Virus record (IMG/VR): IMGVR_UViG_3300007735_000475
Coordinates: 1-21,688 of that record
Length of the DNA: 21,688 bases
Origin: a virus
Strand: one strand, 5' to 3'
Shown here: positions 18,412 through 21,688 of the stretch, piece by piece
How the letters are laid out: the number at the start of each line of letters is the position of its first letter
How positions within the stretch are numbered: the first letter of the stretch is position 1
Position numbers and translations under genes: made by a program
The notes under the pieces: generated by a model
The model's database searches: none
What the model was told of the DNA's origin: nothing
The model's input: only the letters and a program-made list of their open reading frames with translations

Positions 18412-18520
18412 AGATAGAAGTAAGTTTCACCTGTTGCAGGCGACATAAAGTAAGATTCACAACTTGACTGGTCGTTACTTCTTATAGTGGAAAATGTGGA
18501 CACTATAGGCTATCTTTTTT
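18412..18520 (+). ncRNA. Small multibranched RNA ending in a terminator
   Basis: Closing stem AGATAG (18412-18417)/CTATCT (18510-18515) followed by T. Inside: GAAGTAA (18417-18423)/TTACTTC (18475-18481) and the perfect hairpin TATAGTG (18483-18489)/CACTATA (18501-18507), plus CCTG/CAGG. The direct repeat AAGTAAG(T/A)TTCAC occurs twice on the inner arm. It could be an independent small RNA or an elaborate terminator after tRNA-fMet. Confidence 0.6.
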
Positions 18521-18524
18521 AAAT

Positions 18525-18599
18525 GCTCGGTTCGTCTAGCTGGCTTAGGACATCCCCCTTTCACGGGGAAGGTCACGGGTTCGAATCCCGTACCGAGTA
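18525..18599 (+). tRNA. tRNA-Glu(UUC)
   Basis: Acceptor GCTCGGT/ACCGAGT, D stem GTCT/GGAC, anticodon TTC (18560-18562) on TCCCC/GGGGA, T stem ACGGG/CCCGT, discriminator A. Confidence 0.92.
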
Positions 18600-18616
18600 C
18601 CCTTGGACTTTTTTGT

Positions 18617-18642
18617 ACCTTTATGATATTTATTATAAAGGT
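18617..18642 (+). promoter_or_regulatory. RBS-sequestering hairpin with TATTTAT in its loop
   Basis: ACCTTTAT (18617-18624) pairs perfectly with ATAAAGGT (18635-18642), burying the AAAGG ribosome-binding site of the GIY-YIG gene. The ten-base loop contains TATTTAT (18627-18633). A transcript starting there would lack the 5' strand and be translated. Confidence 0.65.
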
Positions 18643-18647
18643 GTGTT

Positions 18648-19283
18648 ATGGCAAGAAAGTTAAAAAAATTTCATTTTGTTTATAAAACAAAAAATAAACT
18701 GAATGGAAAATATTATTATGGTATGCATTCTACCCATAAATTGGATGATGGCTATTTAGGTAGTGGTAAACAATTGAGGTATGCTATAAGAAAGTATGGT
18801 AGAGAAAATTTTGAATTAGAAATTATTGAGTATTTCCCTAATAGAGAATTATTAATTGAAGGTGAAAAAAAAATAATAACTGAAGAAATTGTTAAAGATA
18901 AAAATTCTTATAATATTTCATATGGAGGACTCGGTGGAATCCAAAATGAAAAACATAAGAAGAAAATGAGAGAAGGTGCGTCAAAATACCTGAAAGAAAA
19001 ATGGAAAGATTCAGAGTATAGAGACAAGATTTCAAAAGTATTAAGAAATAATATGAAAAGAAATCACAAGCTGGGGAAAATTAAGTATAATACTTTCAAT
19101 GGTAAGAAGCATAATGATGATACTAAACTCAAAATGAGTATAGTTAAGAAAGGTAAAGGTTTGAAATCCAATAACTCTCAATGGGGAACTAAATGGATAA
19201 CTAATGGTGTTGAAAGTAAAAAAATTAGTAAAAATGAAGAACTACCTGAAAATTGGTTTTACGGTAGAGCTTTGAAAAAATAA
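18648..19283 (+). CDS. GIY-YIG homing endonuclease
   Basis: 211 aa. Residues 9-23 (FVYKTKNKLNGKYYYG) hold the GIY-YIG core in variant form (VYK...YYYG); LGSGKQLRYAIRKYGRENFELEII (about 37-60) and a Glu in the GEKKIITEE segment complete the domain of I-TevI/Seg type. The C-terminal half is basic, with repeated helix segments (HKKKMREGASKYLKEKW; HNDDTKLKMSIVKKG) typical of NUMOD DNA-binding modules. Starts at ATG with AAAGG 6 nt upstream. Its stop is immediately followed by tRNA-Tyr. Expression is probably held back early by the hairpin overlying its RBS and released by a late promoter in the loop. Confidence 0.9.
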   Translation: MARKLKKFHFVYKTKNKLNGKYYYGMHSTHKLDDGYLGSGKQLRYAIRKYGRENFELEIIEYFPNRELLIEGEKKIITEEIVKDKNSYNISYGGLGGIQNEKHKKKMREGASKYLKEKWKDSEYRDKISKVLRNNMKRNHKLGKIKYNTFNGKKHNDDTKLKMSIVKKGKGLKSNNSQWGTKWITNGVESKKISKNEELPENWFYGRALKK

Positions 19284-19365
19284 GGGAGTATCGCATAGCG
19301 GCAATTGCAAGACACTGTAAATGTCTCACCGATAGGTTTCGGAGGTTCGAGTCCTCCTACTCCCA
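19284..19365 (+). tRNA. tRNA-Tyr(GUA)
   Basis: Class II. Acceptor GGGAGTA/TACTCCC, anticodon GTA (19317-19319) on AGACA/TGTCT, variable arm ACC/GGT, T stem GGAGG/CCTCC, discriminator A. Begins at the base after the GIY-YIG stop codon. Confidence 0.93.
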
Positions 19366-19648
19366 CAAAAACACGACGAAAATAGGATTAAAAGCTCCTG
19401 TTATCACGACACCAAAAGACAGTACGAGTGCGCGCTTAACGACTGTTGCGGTGAGGAGGGAATAAGTTTGGTTTAGCTAACCTAATAACGAAAACCTCAT
19501 AACAATAATAAAGGCCACCACTGCGGGGGTATAATAAAATGTTTGGGTCGGATGTGAATGACGCTTTCACGCAGTGTTTTGATATTAAAACTGAACTTTA
19601 AAAAGGGCGCTTCCTGAAAGATTGGCTCGCTGGGCCCGAGTTCATTTT
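19366..19648 (+). ncRNA. Large structured RNA before the paralogue array
   Basis: No gene in about 280 bases. Stems: ACAGT (19419-19423)/ACTGT (19442-19446); TGAGG (19452-19456)/CCTCA (19495-19499) enclosing GGTT/AACC; CACTGCG (19519-19525)/CGCAGTG (19570-19576) enclosing GTGAA/TTCAC; TGAACT (19592-19597)/AGTTCA (19639-19644) enclosing GGGC/GCCC. A strong terminator follows. Looks like a folded non-coding RNA downstream of tRNA-Tyr, related in style but not evident sequence to the 12.4-kb RNA. Confidence 0.6.
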
Positions 19649-19675
19649 AACCCCATTCTTTGAGTGGGGTTTTTT
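19649..19675 (+). terminator. Rho-independent terminator
   Basis: ACCCCA/TGGGGT stem (about 19650-19655 with 19665-19670) then six T. Ends the tRNA-Tyr and structured-RNA transcript. Confidence 0.85.
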
Positions 19676-19686
19676 GTTTTTATTTG

Positions 19687-19693
19687 TATTTAT
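19687..19693 (+). promoter_or_regulatory. TATTTAT element, first paralogue
   Basis: TATTTAT starts 13 nt before ATG at 19700; the following AATAATATG is identical to that before the third paralogue. Confidence 0.55.
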
Positions 19694-19699
19694 AATAAT

Positions 19700-20035
19700 A
19701 TGAAATACGTTATTACTGAAACACAATTATATAGAGTGGTCTTTCGTTATTTGGATATTCATCGGTTTAAAACTTTTGAAACTGCGGAGAATATATATTT
19801 TATGGAATTAATTGATGGTGAATTTTCAGAGATTACATATGATAAAAAAGATAAGTTCTGTAGCGTTGATACAAAATTACTTAGATTAATTACGGATTTC
19901 TTTTCGTTACCTCATGACTTAAAAGATGCTAGAGTAATTATTGGTAAATGGGTTGAATATACCCTTCAGATGGAAGTTAATAATGTATGGCCGTCAAATA
20001 AAGGTGGAATTACTGCATTAAGAGTTGAAAAATGA
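19700..20035 (+). CDS. ITE-tagged paralogue 1 of 5
   Basis: 111 aa from MKYVITETQLYRVVF; an upstream in-frame start at 19664 lies in the terminator and is rejected. Same plan as the next four: N-terminal tag, a YL...F segment, IYF, then E-I-(T/R)YDK, a C-x-V/I-D strand, LI...FFSLP and a final W-V-E. The most divergent of the five. Its stop overlaps the start of the next gene (ATGA), implying coupling. No outside family recognised. About 110 aa alpha/beta protein of unknown role. Confidence 0.75.
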   Translation: MKYVITETQLYRVVFRYLDIHRFKTFETAENIYFMELIDGEFSEITYDKKDKFCSVDTKLLRLITDFFSLPHDLKDARVIIGKWVEYTLQMEVNNVWPSNKGGITALRVEK

Positions 20036-20343
20036 AATACCTTATAACAGAATCACAATTTGATAAAGTAATCTTTAAATACTTAAATAATCAGGACTTC
20101 GTTCAGATTGAAAGGGGCAGGAATATATACTTTGTAAATTCAGAAAATGACAAATATGCTCAAATTAGATATGATAAAGAAGATGGATATTGTTTTATTA
20201 ATTTTGATTTAATTAGTGAAATTTCTTCCTTTTTTCCCTTAAATGAAAGTGATTCTGAAGAAGTTATTGGTAGATGGGTTGAGAATACCACCAAAAATAA
20301 GGTTACAAACACCTACGGTGCCTGGCGGCCCCGTTTGATGTAA
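20032..20343 (+). CDS. ITES paralogue 2 of 5
   Basis: 103 aa beginning MKYLITESQFDKVIFKYLNNQDF. Conserved middle YFVNSENDKYAQIRYDKED and C-terminal SSFFPL...EVIGRWVEN. ATGA overlap with paralogue 1; no own TATTTAT element. Tandem duplication origin is clear from residue identity with copies 3-5. Confidence 0.8.
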   Translation: MKYLITESQFDKVIFKYLNNQDFVQIERGRNIYFVNSENDKYAQIRYDKEDGYCFINFDLISEISSFFPLNESDSEEVIGRWVENTTKNKVTNTYGAWRPRLM

Positions 20344-20364
20344 GTTGAGAATACCCAAATAACA

Positions 20365-20371
20365 TATTTAT
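20365..20371 (+). promoter_or_regulatory. TATTTAT element, third paralogue
   Basis: TATTTAT starts 13 nt before the ATG at 20378, with the same flanking bases as the element at 19687. Confidence 0.55.
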
Positions 20372-20377
20372 AATAAT

Positions 20378-20710
20378 ATGAAATACCTGATAACAGAATC
20401 TCAATTTGATAAAGTAATCTTCCGATATTTGGATAATCAGGATTTTATTCAGATTGATGGGGAGGAGGAAATATACTTCGTTAATTCAGAAGGTGATGAA
20501 TATGCTCAAATTAGATTTGATTATGATATCCCTTGGGTTGGGATGTCTGATAATTTGTGTAAGGAAGTCTCTTCTTTCTTTTCTATATCTAAAGAAGATT
20601 CTCAAAAAATTATAGGTTTGTGGATTAAACACAAATTTAAAATAAGTGATGTAATGGTTGTTCAAAGTTATTTAAGAAATGAGGTACCCATTTTAATGGT
20701 TCCTTATTAA
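20378..20710 (+). CDS. ITES paralogue 3 of 5
   Basis: 110 aa beginning MKYLITESQFDKVIFRYLDNQDF. Shares YFVNSEGDEYAQIRFD with its neighbours; the later part diverges (CKEVSSFFSISKEDSQKIIGLW) and ends with a short unrelated tail. Follows paralogue 2 by 34 bases. Function unknown. Confidence 0.8.
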   Translation: MKYLITESQFDKVIFRYLDNQDFIQIDGEEEIYFVNSEGDEYAQIRFDYDIPWVGMSDNLCKEVSSFFSISKEDSQKIIGLWIKHKFKISDVMVVQSYLRNEVPILMVPY

Positions 20711-20717
20711 TATTTAT
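20711..20717 (+). promoter_or_regulatory. TATTTAT element, fourth paralogue
   Basis: TATTTAT starts 12 nt before the ATG at 20723 and immediately follows the upstream stop codon. Confidence 0.5.
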
Positions 20718-20722
20718 CTTAT

Positions 20723-21034
20723 ATGAAATACCTGATAACAGAATCACAATTAGATAAAGTAATCTTTAAGTATCTTGACAATCAGGACTTTATTGTAATT
20801 AAAATGAAGAATAGGTTATATTATGTCAACTCTGAAGGTGATGAATATGCTCAAGTTAGATATCATCCGAAAGATAGATGGTGTACAATACACTATGACT
20901 TGGTTGAGGAAATCGGCAATTTCTTTTCTTTGGACACTTATCAATCAATTGGTGTAATTAATAGATGGATTGAAAATAAACTAGGAATTAAATCCATTAA
21001 TGTGGAAGTTGCAAGTCCAATTGTTGGTTATTAA
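20723..21034 (+). CDS. ITES paralogue 4 of 5
   Basis: 103 aa beginning MKYLITESQLDKVIFKYLDNQDF, with YYVNSEGDEYAQVRY and GNFFSLDTYQS...VINRWIENKL. Clearly homologous to copies 2, 3 and 5. No membrane segment or signal peptide. Function unknown. Confidence 0.8.
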   Translation: MKYLITESQLDKVIFKYLDNQDFIVIKMKNRLYYVNSEGDEYAQVRYHPKDRWCTIHYDLVEEIGNFFSLDTYQSIGVINRWIENKLGIKSINVEVASPIVGY

Positions 21035-21037
21035 TTA

Positions 21038-21044
21038 TATTTAT
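21038..21044 (+). promoter_or_regulatory. TATTTAT element, fifth paralogue
   Basis: TATTTAT starts 12 nt before the ATG at 21050. Confidence 0.5.
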
Positions 21045-21049
21045 CTCAT

Positions 21050-21382
21050 ATGAAATACCTAATAACAGAATCTCAATTTGATAAATTAATCTTTAAGTAC
21101 CTTAATAATCAGGATTTTATTGTTACAGGTAATGATACAAGTTTATTCTTTATTAATTCAGAAAGTGATGAGCTTGCTCAAATTAGATATGATGAAGATA
21201 GAGGTGTTTGTTTTATTAATATCGATTTAAATAGAGAAATTTCTTCTTTCTTTTCTTTAGGACGAGACGAATCCCAAAGAGTTATCAGTAGGTGGGTTGA
21301 AAATACCTTACAAATGAAAGTTACAAAAACCACCGACGCATATAGGAATATTGACCAGTGGTTGAGAATACCCTCCAATTAA
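21050..21382 (+). CDS. ITES paralogue 5 of 5
   Basis: 110 aa beginning MKYLITESQFDKLIFKYLNNQDF, with FFINSESDELAQIRYDEDRGVCFINIDL and EISSFFSLGRDESQRVISRWVENTLQMKV. Closest to paralogue 2 in the middle segment. Last of the array; a folded leader and another gene follow. Confidence 0.8.
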   Translation: MKYLITESQFDKLIFKYLNNQDFIVTGNDTSLFFINSESDELAQIRYDEDRGVCFINIDLNREISSFFSLGRDESQRVISRWVENTLQMKVTKTTDAYRNIDQWLRIPSN

Positions 21383-21418
21383 TATTTACACAAAAACAAA
21401 TTACCTTATAGTTATTAA

Positions 21419-21492
21419 TGAAACCTTGTTGCTGAGGTCCACCTGTCCTTTGAGACAGTTGAGTTGGAGAAATACCAACGAAGTGGGGTTCA
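21419..21492 (+). promoter_or_regulatory. Folded 5' leader upstream of the last gene
   Basis: Four-helix arrangement: TGAAACC (21419-21425) with GGTTCA (21487-21492), CCAC (21439-21442) with GTGG (21483-21486), hairpins CTGTC/GACAG (21443-21458) and GTTGG/CCAAC (21463-21479). Closing helices stack directly on the 3' side. Could be a regulatory leader or small RNA; not a recognised riboswitch. Confidence 0.45.
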
Positions 21493-21522
21493 ATAAACAT
21501 AAACAATAAAATAAGGTAAAAA

Positions 21523-21688
21523 ATGTATTACAAATCATTTAAAAAAAATCCCACTGCACATATTACAGTAGGGAAACAACGACTAAAACAAAATGGAAGT
21601 GTCGTTTATCTAAAAGACGGGGATGAATTTGAAGTTGAAATCTTCAACCCCCAACAAAATTCAGTTTTAGCAAAACTTAAAATTAACG
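21523..21688 (+). CDS. Unknown protein, truncated by window end
   Basis: At least 55 codons, no stop before the window edge. Starts MYYKSFKKNPTAHITVGKQ; beta-rich with DGDEFEVEIFNPQQNSV, like small beta-barrel or virion-decoration proteins, though no family can be named from this fragment. A purine-rich AAGG (21513-21516) precedes the ATG at suitable distance. It follows the folded leader by 30 bases and may be controlled by it. Confidence 0.55.
   Translation, partial: MYYKSFKKNPTAHITVGKQRLKQNGSVVYLKDGDEFEVEIFNPQQNSVLAKLKIN

Noticed and set aside
19700-21382. CRISPR array, because of regularly spaced repeats
   Set aside because: The repeats are 5' ends of paralogous genes about 340 bp apart, not short repeats with spacers.
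21419-21492. Hammerhead ribozyme, suggested by CTGAGG and GGAGAAATA
   Set aside because: The required CUGANGA and paired GAAA core are not present in proper arrangement.

Overview
The window is AT-rich, gene-dense and almost entirely on the + strand. It looks like part of a large bacteriophage genome infecting a Bacteroidetes (Flavobacteriia-like) host. Host assignment rests on many promoters of the Bacteroidetes form (TTG, about 19-20 nt, TAnnTTTG), a protein with a type IX secretion / gliding-motility C-terminal domain, and a Bacteroidetes-style TonB. The phage character rests on a tRNA array covering essentially all 20 amino acids, free-standing HNH and GIY-YIG homing-type endonucleases lodged against tRNA genes, an orphan methyltransferase next to an endonuclease VII-like protein, and dozens of very small genes. 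All three stop codons are used, so there is no sign of recoding. No terminase, capsid, tail or polymerase gene is visible, so the phage reading is inferred.

Layout. 1-3.75 kb: a HAD-like phosphatase, a divergent pair of genes with a shared N-terminal ITE/ISE tag (one a HExxH metallopeptidase), a large unknown protein and a SiaB-like ATPase/kinase. 3.75-8.8 kb: a 37-aa gene with its own promoter and terminator, then the main tRNA array, interrupted by an HNH nuclease, several tiny genes and blocks of strongly base-paired non-coding RNA. 8.8-11.7 kb: endonuclease VII-like protein, DNA methyltransferase, and a secreted protein with a T9SS type B sorting domain. 11.7-13.5 kb: tRNA-Cys, two small genes, a roughly 470-nt highly structured non-coding region, an unknown protein and a tRNA-Arg candidate. 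13.5-17.8 kb: small secreted/membrane proteins, another ITES-tagged gene on the minus strand, a conserved phage protein carrying an 11-bp minisatellite, a TonB homologue, a Cys-rich small protein overlapping an HNH nuclease, and three small genes. 17.8-19.7 kb: second tRNA array (aberrant Leu-like tRNA, a short tRNA-like, initiator Met, Glu, Tyr) with a GIY-YIG endonuclease and two structured RNAs. 19.7-21.4 kb: five tandem paralogues beginning MKY(V/L)ITE, then a folded leader and the start of another gene.

Two regulatory signatures stand out. Host-like TAnnTTTG promoters precede the small genes and RNA genes, several of them so close to the ATG that the mRNA would be leaderless. A different element, TATTTAT, sits 11-13 nt before the start codon of most ITE-tagged genes and of the T9SS-domain gene, and may be a late phage promoter. 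The ITE-tagged proteins share an N-terminus with sites resembling those cut by T4-type prohead proteases, so they could be head-packaged, injected proteins. Together with the cluster of ornate structured RNAs among the tRNAs, these are the most promising candidates for undescribed biology here. All functional statements come from reading the sequence and from knowledge of families; no search was run.
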